This document shows positions 24,801 through 35,562 of a stretch of DNA of 64,000 nucleotides, piece after piece (position 1 is the stretch's first letter; every line of letters starts with the position of its first letter). Position numbers and translations under genes: made by a program. The stretch spans positions 5,952,001 to 6,016,000 of the forward strand of contig JAMPIQ010000002.1 of the NCBI GenBank assembly GCA_024699855.1, in the 5' to 3' direction. The notes under the pieces were generated by a model. It did not search any database and was not told the DNA's origin. It saw nothing but the letters and a program-made list of their open reading frames with translations. The DNA comes from Aphelenchoides besseyi. Taxonomy: Eukaryota; Nematoda; Chromadorea; Rhabditida; Aphelenchoididae.

Positions 24801-27100
24801 TTTATCGTTGGCAGTAAAATCGAATGTTGTTACGCGACAAGCCGTTGAAGACGAGCAATGCGATTTGCCCCTCCACTCGTTGCGGTGTGACGATTCCAAG
24901 ACGCAAGTTGGTTCTGCAGTTTCGAATACGAAATACCGACGGCTGATCCTGCCGAAGACCGAACTTGTGATTAAATTTGGAAGCTCATCCCCGGTTATAT
25001 TCGAAATCAAAGCGTCTTTGCCTATTTCAGAAACTTCATCCTCCCCTCCGCTTTGATTGTTCGTGGACAATCGGATCGTGCTGTAAGATTAGAATGTGTG
25101 GTAATCGTCTCTAAGATCGGTGTTTATTTCCTTCGCAGTTTTGCGTTTCCGCAGCCTCGAGATTCCATCGATTAGCACATTCCGTTAGAGTCTTATTTCA
25201 GATTGTGCACGTGCTGAATCGACTGATTGATGGAAATCGAACGTCAATCGTTCTGTCGATGGCGACACCATCAAGTTGGTTAATTCGATTAGTCGGTTGA
25301 AATTTCCGTCCCATCGCGTCGACTGATTACTTTCGGTTTTTGTGTCATCCGCTTAGTGTCGACCAACAGCTCGCGTCATATCTCGAATTTTCAAAAGTTT
25401 GCCGGAGCTTCGCTTGTGCAATCGTACTTATTATTTCACAAGCTTGTGGTCAGAATCCCGGTTCTATGGTGAAATGATGATTTCCTTTTGGAGATTAGTC
25501 GGTTTCGTATTTGCCTACGTAATCCCGCCCCTTTTCAACCGCAGTTCGTAAACACACTCACTGGTTTGGAGAAGCAGTTGCAGTTTCTGGGGCTTCGATG
25601 GTCGGTTGGTGATTTTGCATTTTCGTATCGTAAAATACCGTTGGGATAATCAACGTTGAGCATTCCGCTAGTGCCAATTTGAATGACAATCGAGAACACT
25701 TTCCATCGCTTCTTTCTTATCATTTTGCATTTTAGCCGCAAGTCACTTCATGAGTTGATAAAAAAATCCACTTTTTGCTTTCATCCGTAGAATAAATTTA
25801 CGACTTCGCGTATCAGCAAACGTTGTGTATTCGGGAGTTTCGATGTCAGTCACTTTGTTCGTAAAAACTTTTACTTTTTCTGATTGCCCGAACCCATTTA
25901 GGCGGGTATTCGTGGTTGGGATGATCTTCCCACTTCCGCTTGTTGAAATGATTTGTCATTTCCAAATGAGATAATCCATCAGTACGAAAAGAAGCCATAG
26001 GATTCAAAGGTTTCCAATTTGCGCCCATTTTCTATTGGAAAAAGGCAATCAACGGTCGAGATAATAACCATCGATTGCATTGATGGAGGTGTTTGTTAAC
26101 TAAAAGGCGGCAATTTGCGATTTTCATGCGGTAATCCCGAATCAAATTTTCAAGTGACTAGTCGCGCAGACGTAGTCGCTGTGTTGTTTTTGAATGGCAC
26201 TCTTCATAGTCTAAGCACTTTGTGTACGCAATTTAACGCGCGGTTGTGAAGCAGGTACTTGGAGCGGGAAAAATTCGAAATTTTTTTTGCACTGCAAAAG
26301 ACCATTCTGATGACGATGAAGCACATTGATGGGCAGCCATGAAGTTGAGTTGATTGGTTATCGCAGTACTCTCGACTTTGTTGGAATGACGGTTCAAGAG
26401 CCACTTTGTGTTCCTCGCGCCCTCTTGCCGCGCGTTGGAGTGTCCTCTGAGTTTGAGCAGCGGATCAGTGAGGTCGACCGAAAGTGATTGAGCGTTTTTA
26501 GATCTCGACGTTAAGATTCTTGGCACTTCCGCTTCATGTTTGTCTTTCTATTTTGACGTCTGTTAATCTCAACTCCACTTGTGTTCATTTAGCGCTTAGA
26601 AGTAATTACTGCAGTTAATGGAAATCCTAGAGGTTCTAATGCTATTCATTGGGTGTGAGGTGCGGCAAATTTGAAAAAGATACCCGACTGTTACATTTAT
26701 CGCTAATGAGCAACTTGTTCTTGCAGCTGTTCGTTTGATTGCGCGAACTGTTCGATCTTTTGTTCGAATTTTGGTCCCGCTGTTCACTTTGGGCGGCAGG
26801 TCGTTGTTTCCACATTAATAACACCGTTGCATTTCACCAGAAAACACGAAGGTGGCGGTGGCTCAATTGAATCACGATTTGCGTGTGTTCCAGCGAAACA
26901 GCGCATTCCCTTCGCGTTGACTTGAGGTCTTGCTTTTCAAAGGCCAACTTTTTGTATTGACCATTTCATTGTTCTCACTTGAATACTGTGCGATAACTTA
27001 CAGGCAATTTACGGTTGTTTATCATGTGTTGCGTTCTATTCGTGTTCTTGTCAGTGGAAATCGAAGTCTAAAGATTTGCGCGTTCAGGTCGTCTAACAAA
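21858..27100. other. 5.2-kb gene-poor intergenic block
   Basis: No gene is supported. Several open frames occur on both strands: minus 24278-23613 (221 codons, no recognisable domain), plus 24139-24303 starting MALLDEHFAEITIPLLAA, and overlapping frames at 24.8-25.1 kb on both strands. None has a matching exon chain or family resemblance. The last few hundred bases are probably promoter and 5' UTR of the F-box-like gene. Confidence 0.5.
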
Positions 27101-28407
27101 ATGTTAGAACACAAGCAACCCACTTGTTCGACTCCGTTGCAATACAATCGTCTACCTCACTTTCTTATTCAACAAATCGGAGAGTCGTTGAACATCGATG
27201 ATAAACTTAATTTTATGGTAAACGTTGTAATCATGTTTGTTGCGTAATTGTTCGTATTTCAGTTCACATCTCAGCACGTATATCAGGCATTAGAGCCGTA
27301 TTTCCGACGTTTCACGTACCTTCAGGTAACTCGAAACATGAGACGAAATAAGAGGATTATATTCAGATTTGCGACGAGTACAAAGATAATTTTTTGAAGG
27401 AGCAAAAAACGGGAGAAGAACTTTTATTCGATGGACAAAATCTCGTAAAACTTTTGCATTTGTGCTCAAATCTCGAAACGATAGTAATCGCTTGTGTAAA
27501 GCCGTCTTGTCTTCCGGTTGCCGACAACCAAACGAATTGCCCGATTTTTGGTGAGTTGATTTCTGATTTACAATCTGTACCCGGTTGGAGTTCATTCTCA
27601 ATTACTTTGCTCTTATTTCCGCCTTGTCACCTCTGCGCGATTGACATATGCGATTAAGTCGGCAAACTGTCCAACTAATTGCTGTCGGTAAGATGGCGTA
27701 ACAAAGGAAAAAAGTTCGTCATCCGCATCTCAATTTTCCGCTCGACTTCTCGGAACTCAGTTATAGATTACCGTATATTAACCCAAAACCTTTTCAGATA
27801 CGACATTGTACACATACGGTGGTTACATCGGACGATTCTGTCAATTAGCTCCACCATCTTTGTTGAACTCGTTAAAAAACCTCTCCTTGAATGTCGATCT
27901 GACAGTCGCTACTTTCTCTCAACTTCTTCTCCCGATGCCCAACGAAGATCTATTTTACTCGGCGACTCACTTGGCAAAATGCTCATTCAACACGTTTATT
28001 CAGGTACTTGTTTTAATCATGTTCTTTAAACGTTTTTAATTTAGATTGCATTCTGCTCCAGCGACTACAGTCCACAGGATATACACATCAATCAACAGTT
28101 TTTGTCCGACATGCATCGAACATGTGCTCAAATGCGTGATTTTGGCTGCAAAACGCAGATGGATATGGGAGCAAATAACGACGGATACGTTGATTTAACG
28201 TGCGAATATGGAAGATTGGAATATTCATTATCATATTTTTACTACAACGAAAAACTATGTCAACCGATGGACGAACTCGAAGACGATGATGAGGAGTATG
28301 ATTTCGAATTCGATGAAATGGCTCTGGAATCCTCACCTTCGCCCTTCGTAGTTAAACCGATGTTATCGACAAATGAAACGGGGCATGTTTTTCAATTTCC
28401 TCAATGA
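27101..28407 (+). CDS. F-box-like protein with acidic C-terminus
   Basis: Exons: 27101-27217, 27263-27325, 27367 to about 27550, one or two uncertain exons, 27798-28004 and 28045-28407. Introns of 41-45 nt flank the early exons. The N-terminus (YNRLPHFLIQQIGESLNIDD then FTSQHVYQALEPYFRRFTYL) has the F-box pattern of a leucine-proline start, an amphipathic helix and a serine/aromatic second helix. Later parts have leucine-rich, repeat-like spacing (LLNSLKNLSLNVDLT). The C-terminus holds a glutamate/aspartate run (DELEDDDEEYDFEFDE). F-box proteins link substrates to SCF ubiquitin ligases; that role is inferred. An acceptor (GCGCGTTCAG) lies 14 nt before the ATG. The junction between 27550 and 27797 could not be fixed. 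Confidence 0.55.
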
Positions 28408-28628
28408 TTTCGGATCTCTATTCGGTGCGTATGGTAACTTTCTTCTAATATCAACTTGTGATTAATTCGTTCTTATTTACTGTTAATTCCGACATTCCAA
28501 TTATTGTTCTATCTCATTGTTGTTCGAATACAAAGTTTAAACAGAAACAATAATGCGGAAACAATTTTAAAACGGTCAAATTTGAGGTCATGAGAATTGA
28601 GCAAACTTACGAGCGGTTGTAAAATCGA
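28408..28628. other. Short convergent intergenic gap
   Basis: About 220 bp separate the convergent 3' ends of the F-box-like gene and the membrane protein gene. It is AT-rich and nothing else was seen. Confidence 0.5.
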
Positions 28629-29784
28629 TCATGGAGTGGACGAGAAGTCCTCGTCGATAAGAGCTGTTTCCTCGATTTCACTCCAAAAGGTTGGAGACTC
28701 TTGTACCAAACCATCAAAATGAGTCGTCTGTGCACGGAAACGTTGCCAAATCAACTAAACAAGCAATTCAGTTTTGCGATATTCGCAACACTACCTTTAA
28801 TACATAGAAGATGAGAAGCAGAAAGGTCAACGAAAGTGCCGAAGATAAAGCGAACACACGCCATGAAGTGGATCCATTATCGGGCTAATGAAAACATCGA
28901 GTCGAATAGTTAATTTGACCTACGGTTTTGAACTTAGAAGCAAGTATTTGATGTGTGTTAAACGTCATGTCTGGACCAACCATAATCTGGTAGCTGTTCG
29001 GATCAAAATCAACTCCGGATCTCTGAACCGGATGAACGAAAAGCATTTCGTCTTTAAAAGGCATTTTCCGGGGATAAAAAAGACTGAAATCAAATTTGTT
29101 ATCACGTGATTACATTATGTTTCCACATCTTTCGGCTTCCAAAGTCTGAATGGCTTGCAAAGCGAATGACTTTAGTTTTTGCATCTCAGTCTCCAATGAA
29201 CAGTTTTTGTCGTAAATCAAAGATAAAGGACGTTGTTAAAGAGATGAAACGAGCAATTTGAGTTGAACAGCAAGATAATTCATAGTCTTTTCTTTTGAGA
29301 ACTTCGATGTTGTTTTTGCGACCACTCAGCTGCGTGCAATTCTCCCGAGGTTTCAAAGTCCATTTTTCTTCAAGTTGTATACTTCAACATATTTGCAAAT
29401 TTGTTTACAATCCCAACACTTAACACGACCTTTTCATAATTTACGACATGGGATACAAGAACTAATTGGTGGTTATCGCTTCAAGACGTTTTGTGTTTGA
29501 TTGACATTATCAGATGATCAAATATTCAATTTAAATTACTCACCTGGACATTTTCGAATCAGAAATCGACGGAATTTGACAGGTTTATGGTCTGTTAACG
29601 TGTTGCCATTGGCGCCAGAAATACGTGAACTGAAGATATTTTAGCTTATGCGTGATAGGATCGTAAATGTCACGCCAATTGAAAAGAAATGGCGTTGATT
29701 ACAAAAGAACTAGACGCCGTGTATACGCTTAATGGAGACCTTTGTAATGAGAAACGGTCGTAACGAATTTAGGTCTGGAATCAT
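28629..29784 (-). CDS. Unrecognised single-pass membrane protein
   Basis: The 3' half is secure: an exon ending at 29114 (possible internal start MQKLKSFALQAI at 29184), then 29083-28924, 28884-28795 and 28754-28629, joined by introns of 30, 39 and 40 nt in consistent phase. The protein has an ectodomain (KDEMLFVHPVQRSGVDFDPN), one transmembrane helix (VFALSSALSLTFLLLIFYVL) and a cytosolic tail ending EETALIDEDFSSTP. Candidate 5' exons are 29784-29740 (MIPDLNSLRPFLITK) and about 29637-29555 (ISGANGNTLTDHKPVK), but I could not connect them in phase. The tail is acidic, as in sorting receptors. I do not recognise the family. Confidence 0.5.
29084..29113 (-). other. 30-nt intron
   Basis: GTAATCACG...GATTTCAG spans 30 nt and, when removed, joins ...CGNI to ILFYPRK in frame (phase 2). 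It contains the palindrome ATCACGTGAT. The unspliced frame meets a stop at its first codon, so splicing or a sequence difference is needed. Confidence 0.6.
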
Positions 29785-30155
29785 TGACTGGAAGACGAAA
29801 CAAAAGTCGAATTGCCAACAGGCGGACAATCGGAAAGAAGACAAATGACTGAACGAAAGCGAACAGAAGCCGAATAGAAGAGTCGTTTTTGGAAACAAAC
29901 TTATACATTACTCAATGGACATGTGGAGTGCGGTCGAAATGGATGTTCGAACACGCAATATGTGTGTCGTTTCATTTCAACTTCAATTTTCTGAGTCCAA
30001 CCATGATGTTCCAAAAAACGATATGCATGAAAGAAGATCACTTGCTATTTTGCCCGCAAAACGACATTCATTACAGAGAATCAACTGCATTCAATAGGAA
30101 CTTGAAATTCGTGGATATGGGACTTTATTACAGAGAACGGCTATTGAGCTAATGA

Positions 30156-31622
30156 TCACGACAACGTTTTTGTTATGAATTTGCGCTTCAGAAATCGTCT
30201 TTCTTGTTCAAAGGTCCATTGCTGAAGAACAAAGAATTTAAACGTACTCCAGCGTCCATTTACCTTGCAATAATGTTTGGGATAATCGGAATGAAAATGA
30301 AACGGTTCAGTTAAGGTTATTGGCTGTGATATTCGAAGGTCGTTCAACTTTTCTTCTAATTCGAAGTGCAAACGTTTAAAGTCGGGAACCGATTTGGAGC
30401 GAATTTTTTCGGTTTCATCGTTCCGTTGAAAACATCGTGATTTGTGTCGCAATTCCTGTTGCACTTTCCAACGAGTTGAATGGTCCTATTGCAATCAAAT
30501 ACACAAGAAGACGGTAATAACTTACGTGCATATTTCCCGGTTCCGAAGCCACAGCCAACAATGCCAAGGCACGTTGAAAGCGTTGTTGTTTTCTCAGTTC
30601 TTGGATTCCGTCAGATGGAGGTATGAACGTAGTCACTGGAACGGGATTCGAGTGGAAACGTTTTGGCGTCGGACTTTCAGTTTTTTTCGCAATTGCCGAT
30701 TTACTTCGTCGTTTCAATTGCTGCACGAAAACTGAACATTCAAATGCACAAATCAACTTACTCCAATCTTTGCCGGTAGATCGGGCTCGTAAGTGGTGCG
30801 CGGAACGGCATGTGCTTTGAAGCTAAAAACAAAATGAAATTTGTACTCCGATTACTAACGTTTTCTGGTGTTCGCGTAGTTCGGCCAACTGCTTTTTGTG
30901 TTTCTCTCGTAGCAGTTTTTCCACAAATCGCTTGGAGTACGTGGACTTTCCACGAGTGTATTGCTCTCTAAACCGAACAATTTGAATCGAATAATAAAGA
31001 TCCGTACCGTATGGTCATTTTGAATGGTTGCGGGATCGTAATTCGAGGTACCCATTTCGAAAGCGGTTTGTATCGAGATGCAACCTTCGGTGTTCGAATT
31101 CGTTGGAACGCAGAAACTGTGTAGCGATCGAAACTTGGCTCCGAACGAACGACAAAAAATCGTTGTCGATACGCGGCAGAACTTCGCGTCGGTCGAATTG
31201 GCGCTGAAGACGTGCGAGACGGTGAAGGTCGAGGACGAACAACCGGACGTTGAATGGAAACTAAATCGGAAATCAGTTCGACAGCTGAAACTGACCATTG
31301 CCATAAGAAGTGGCTTTCACGTGCATTGGAGTCGACCGAGCGGTCTCACACTGGTGCGGTTGTTGCAAATTACAATACGCTATCTCGTCGGGATGAGTGT
31401 AGCGCCGGCAGATGCCCGAGCTGATGAGAATCCGCTCGATCAAGTCGTTCAATGTCGCACAGTCGTCTTGTAGACGCTGAATCTGATCCAGCACTTGTGC
31501 AGGCTCCTTCGTTTCACGAGGCTAGAAACAACATGCAACTTCGTATGCGCATTTCGTCTACTCACCTTCTTCTCATCACATGCCCGTTCGGCGGTTTGTC
31601 CATTTTTTGCCGCCGCATACAT
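30156..31622 (-). CDS. FAM161-like centrosomal/ciliary protein
   Basis: Starts MYAAAKNGQ at 31622. Frame-consistent exons follow through short introns: KPRETKEP then DQIQRLQDDCATLNDLIERI, a Ser/Arg-rich linker, PQPFKMTIREQYTRGKSTYS, KRFVEKLLREKHKKQLAELR, FKAHAVPRTTYEPDLPAKI, LRKQQRFQRALALLA, and a C-terminal EPFHFHSD ending KFITKTLS at 30156. The arrangement of a PxPFxMTxRE-type motif, a basic coiled coil, an FKAxxVPxxxY motif and EPFHFxxD resembles UPF0564/FAM161 proteins of centrioles and the photoreceptor connecting cilium. Length is about 400 residues, shorter than vertebrate FAM161A, which has a longer N-terminus. Introns of 40 nt (at GTAAGTTATT) and 42 nt (at GTAAATGGAC) near the 3' end are phase 0. 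Family assignment is from motif memory only. Confidence 0.55.
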
Positions 31623-32177
31623 TTTCCACTTGTTGCTGTGCGTGTCCACAAGGAACAAAATGGCCGTAAAGTCGGATTAAGACCTTTGGAAGCCACAAGT
31701 GCGCCAACAGCAACGGTAACAACTCACCACTACATTTCTTGCGCGCGGCTGACTACTCTCGATGGTCGATTTCAGCGGTTTTCCACAACGTTTTTCGGCC
31801 ACTCAAAAATGCCAACGGCACTTCCACCTCACGGAATGACCACTGTCGATTGCTATGGAAACGCCGTTTGTTTACTTCCAGGGCTTCAAGTCTTTGTCTG
31901 CATATTGGAATTCAGTTCCGTGGGTGCTTGTAGCGACTACTGGCGACGTTGCATCTCCATTACTTGTGTGAACTGGCAGCTCGGTGTCAATTGGGCCTTC
32001 AAATCCCACAACCAACAACCACCCATCGATGATCCTTCAAACGAAACACCTGCGATTTCTCTGTTTATTTGAAGTTGACGACCTTTTACACTAATTACTA
32101 ATAAAAGACGTTTAAATAAAAGCGACTTGAACAATTGGGACCTACGAGTAACAACTGAAAAATGCAAAACACAAGAT
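31623..32177. other. Intergenic gap between two minus-strand genes
   Basis: 555 bp between the KH-domain gene stop and the FAM161-like start. The plus-strand open frame across it (31452-32072) is a shadow of the FAM161-like exons. Probable AATAAA-type signals lie near 32.1 kb. No other feature was seen. Confidence 0.5.
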
Positions 32178-33719
32178 TTAAATTCGATGCCACTGGTGAT
32201 GTGGACGTCGCGGTTTGGGACGACAAAAGGAGAAGATGATGTTGTGAAGATGCTCAGAAAACTGCATCTTTTCGGGCTTCTCTTCGATTTCATTGCGGGG
32301 TAGATCCTGGGTAAGCTCCTGCTTCAACATTGCTCGACGTTTCTTGAACAATGCGGCCCGATTTTCGAATGAAGTTCGCAGTGTGATCGTATGACGAATT
32401 CCGTCCGTTCCGGTCTCATGTCCCTGGTAGCGACTCTTCTCGATAGAACACAAAAAACCCATAAACCATCGTCGAGAAGATTGTAGAAGTTCACGTTGCG
32501 ATCATACGGTTTGTTCAGATCCGAATCGTTCACGTCGAACTTGAGCGTCGTCTGGGCCACAGCCTAAACAGAAACCCTTCACAGAGCACTCAGTTTGTCG
32601 AACCCACACGCAACGAGTTGCTGACCTCAATCAGTCCATGCGGACTGCCATAAACGGACATGTGGATGTCGTCGCGCATACCGGTCGAGTATCGAATTGT
32701 TGTTCCCGTACGATCGGCAATGTACTTCGTAAGCGAACTCTCGGGTACACCCAAGATCCATGGCCGCTCTTGTGCGTGCATTAGACAACCGAATGAATTT
32801 CGATCACAGAAGTGGGAATTCCCAAGCTAAAGGATCGGAGTTATCAGTACGAGTGCAAGCAACTGCTCACGGGCTTCGAGACTTTCTTAGTAAACTCGTG
32901 AACAACATCAACCAAAGCGTCGCGATCTTCACGATTTGCGCGGAAGATCGCGTATTTCTCCTAAACAACAAACTCAATTACAAACCAAATGGAAGGCGTA
33001 CCTTGATGCGTCTGTTATGGTTACTGTCGGTCACGAAATGGACGGTCAAATCGACATCCTTGTCCGACGACTTCTTGATCGCTTCTTCAGCAAAGTTCTT
33101 GAGATGGACGCTCTCGATGTTGTTGGGCAAGTTGCTCAGATCGATGCCAATGTGAAATGGAACGGATTTCTGAATGGTCGACTTTCAACGCGCGATTAGC
33201 GTTCCACTTACCACCAACATCTCGAAAGCAACGCTGACTTTTGCGATCGGTCCAACGGCACGAATCTCCAAAGAAAACAGTCGAAATCATTTCTCGACGC
33301 AATCACTCACGTTGTTGAAAGAGCTCTCATTTCCGACATCCGCAAACGAAACCTGACACTCGGTCTCGGCGTGAATCTTCGCCATCTTCTGGAGAATCGC
33401 CAAACCAAAACCCTGAGCGTTGGCGATCATGTGACGAAGTTCGGAGCCGTGAATGTGCAGTTCCATGGTGACCTCATCGGGAATCGGATGCTAAAACCAA
33501 CTGCTCACAGCAATCGAAAAGACTTACCGCCGGAAGCACGATTCCACGACCGTCCTTTTCCGCATCTGCCTTCAAACATTTGCGCATTTGGTTGTACATT
33601 GCGAGGTCCTGAGCTTGTCGGGCGGCGATCATCTGAAGAGGTGGATGAAAAGTCGCAAACTCCTCGAAATTTACCGCTTGGAATTGCTGAGAACGATGGA
33701 AGCAATCGTCGCCCATCAT
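32178..33719 (-). CDS. KH-domain RNA-binding protein, Bicaudal-C/GLD-3-like
   Basis: Starts MMGDDCFHRSQQF at 33719. Read in order: helical N-terminus; PIPDEVTMELHIHGSELRHM (first KH-like unit); QVSFADVGNESSFNN; IRAVGPIAKVSVAFEMLV; FHIGIDLSNLPNNIESVHLK; VDLTVHFVTDSNHNRRIK; EKYAIFRANREDRDALVDVV; then a second KH-like unit, GVPESSLTKYIADRTGTTIR, with HMSVYGSPHGLIE, and TTLKFDVNDSDLN. A basic C-terminal tail ends PRRPHHQWHRI. The tandem, partly degenerate KH units, lacking clear GXXG loops, are typical of the Bicaudal-C/GLD-3 group, which regulates mRNA translation and poly(A) addition in germline and embryo. Introns are 35-63 nt. The junction after NLLDDGLW fits a 35-nt intron with donor GTTTTTTG. 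Confidence is moderate because the family call rests on pattern resemblance. Confidence 0.55.
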
Positions 33720-34905
33720 CGTCGGAAACTCGCAAGCAACTGAGCGGACAACAAAACATCGGCTCAGTCATCTGATCGGTTTTCGTTGCGAATGGCAAAG
33801 GCGGGAGATTTCCGTTCGAATTTCGTGCAAATTCGATCGTTCTCGACCTTTACGGTTTTCTGTTCGAGTTTTCAACATCAGAGATTACAACTATTCTTTT
33901 CACATGGTAACATTGAAGCTGTAATTACGTAAAGTTGAGTGCTCCAAAACCACTAATTTGATTTCGAATGTTTCGAAGAGCCACGTGAAGTGGATTCGTA
34001 GACACGGAACTTAACTGCCGGTGTTCATTTCAATTAACTTCAAAACGTTCGTTCAGTTAATTCGCCTATTTTCCCGTTTTCGTTGGTCTGATCGATTCCT
34101 TTACGGAAGTTAAAGTGACAAGCGAAATGGACGAACACTTGAAATCAAACCCGAATTGCGAGAATTCAAGTGCACGAAACGAACGCCAAAATTTTTGTCT
34201 GCAATCGTTCCGGGTACGTGTGATGTTTAATGCTCTTGCGGTCGAAGATCGCTGTAAATATTGATGATCGTTCGATCCGTGCAGAACATCACAAATAAAC
34301 TTGAGCGTCACATTTCACACTCGTTTCTGGACCGTCAATTCTTCGCATTCCTTTCGCTTTTTTTACTTGGCATTTAATATTGATGTGTCTTCTGTCACAA
34401 TCATCTAACCTTCTGCTTACTTCAAGACTTGATTGAAAGGCAGCAAATTGATACTTAAACACACTAATAGACAGCAACGACTTGTAGTGATGTATTGAGC
34501 TTAACTACAACAAGTGTTACCGTAACCACGCAACTTCTTAGCGTAACCATCTGATGTAGAAATGAAGTGTTTACGTGACACAAGGCATCAACAAGTTGTT
34601 ATGAGGGATATGAATCACTGAATTTGGAGTCCAACAAACCATTGTTTACACTGTTTCGTATTCCGACGCCCAAACGACCTTCAAAGATTAAAATAAAAAC
34701 TGTCACACGACAAGATTTAAACATTATTAATTCCCTCTGACAGCCTTCTGTGCTCCCGGAAATTAAATTTGAAATTACACAAGTGTTTACTTCTCTCATA
34801 AAAAGGTCAGCATTATGATACATGGATTTTTATTAAGTTATTACATTAAATTGTGGAGATCAATTACAGACGACATATAAACAATGTACAATATGGCAAT
34901 AGTGT
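33720..34905. other. Intergenic gap
   Basis: About 1.2 kb between two minus-strand genes. It is AT-rich, has one TACCGTA copy at 34518, and no coding chain was found. Confidence 0.5.
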
Positions 34906-35401
34906 TCAATCTCGGATCGTAATTCGACAGCGAGATGGTTCCCCGTCGGTCGAAGAGTACGTGGAGATTGTAGACATTGACTCATTTGACTCCGAAATCG
35001 AGTTATCTCTCACTTGTTGTGGCTTTCGAGTAAACTTGAACAAACTGCTGTGTTTTTGTTGTTCAACCGGCAACGATTGTCGTCGTTCAAGGAAGTCGGT
35101 AGTTTGCCGTTTGGGTTTGCGGTATCCAGAAGTTGATGAATTGGTTCGTACGTGGGCGATTAGCTCATCATCAATCTCCTAAAACAGAAGTTATTCGTTG
35201 TATCGTAGCGAATTAACTTACGTCGAACATAATTTGAAGGTGATGAACGTTATCACTGCGAGCTTTTGCACATTCGTTCTTTACGGCAGCGTCGATGAAT
35301 TTGTTTGATTCTTGAGAGAGACGAAAATCGGGAGTCTTGTTCATCCCCACGAATTCATTCACCATGCTAAGAACGGATTCACGAAGGTTGCGTTTTGGCA
35401 T
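34906..35401 (-). CDS. Small orphan protein, Ser/Arg/Gln-rich tail
   Basis: Two exons (35401-35222 and 35178-34906) joined by a 43-nt GTAAGT...TTTTAG intron give a clean 150-residue frame. The N-terminal half is helical (MPKRNLRESVLSMVNEFVGM, FIDAAVKNECAKARSD, VHHLQIMFDEIDDELIAHV). The C-terminal half is basic then Ser/Thr-rich (RRQSLPVEQQKHSS, NESMSTISTYSSTDGEPSR). There is no signal peptide or membrane segment. The family is not recognised; the layout of a compact helical head and a disordered tail would suit a chromatin or cytoskeletal adaptor, but that is speculation. A good TATA box lies about 150 bp upstream. Confidence 0.7.
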
Positions 35402-35550
35402 CTTTGAAGTAGTGGATTTGTTTGGATTCTGGAAAGAAGTGGGTTAAAGAGAACGTGAATTGAGTAGGAAATTTCACGAAAAATGGTCAGAAAAACTAAC
35501 ACGACAATTTGCTTTCTTGCTTTCGATGTGTCTTATCACGCCCTTACGGA

Positions 35551-35562
35551 CGCTTATATACC
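35551..35562 (-). promoter_or_regulatory. TATA box of the 34.9-35.4 kb gene
   Basis: On the minus strand GGTATATAAGCG, a near-consensus TATA element, lies about 150 nt before the ATG at 35401, a reasonable distance for a roughly 120-nt 5' UTR. Confidence 0.5.

Noticed and set aside
24786..25070. Minus-strand frame starting at STNNQSGGEDEVSE as a gene
   Set aside because: It begins at TTG, not ATG. A TCTTACAG acceptor lies just upstream but no partner exon was found.
30855..31304. 149-codon minus open frame starting MAMVSFSCRTDFR
   Set aside because: The frame that continues from the upstream FAM161-like exon through a GTCAG...TTTAG intron gives the PQPFKMTIRE motif; the long frame is a shadow.
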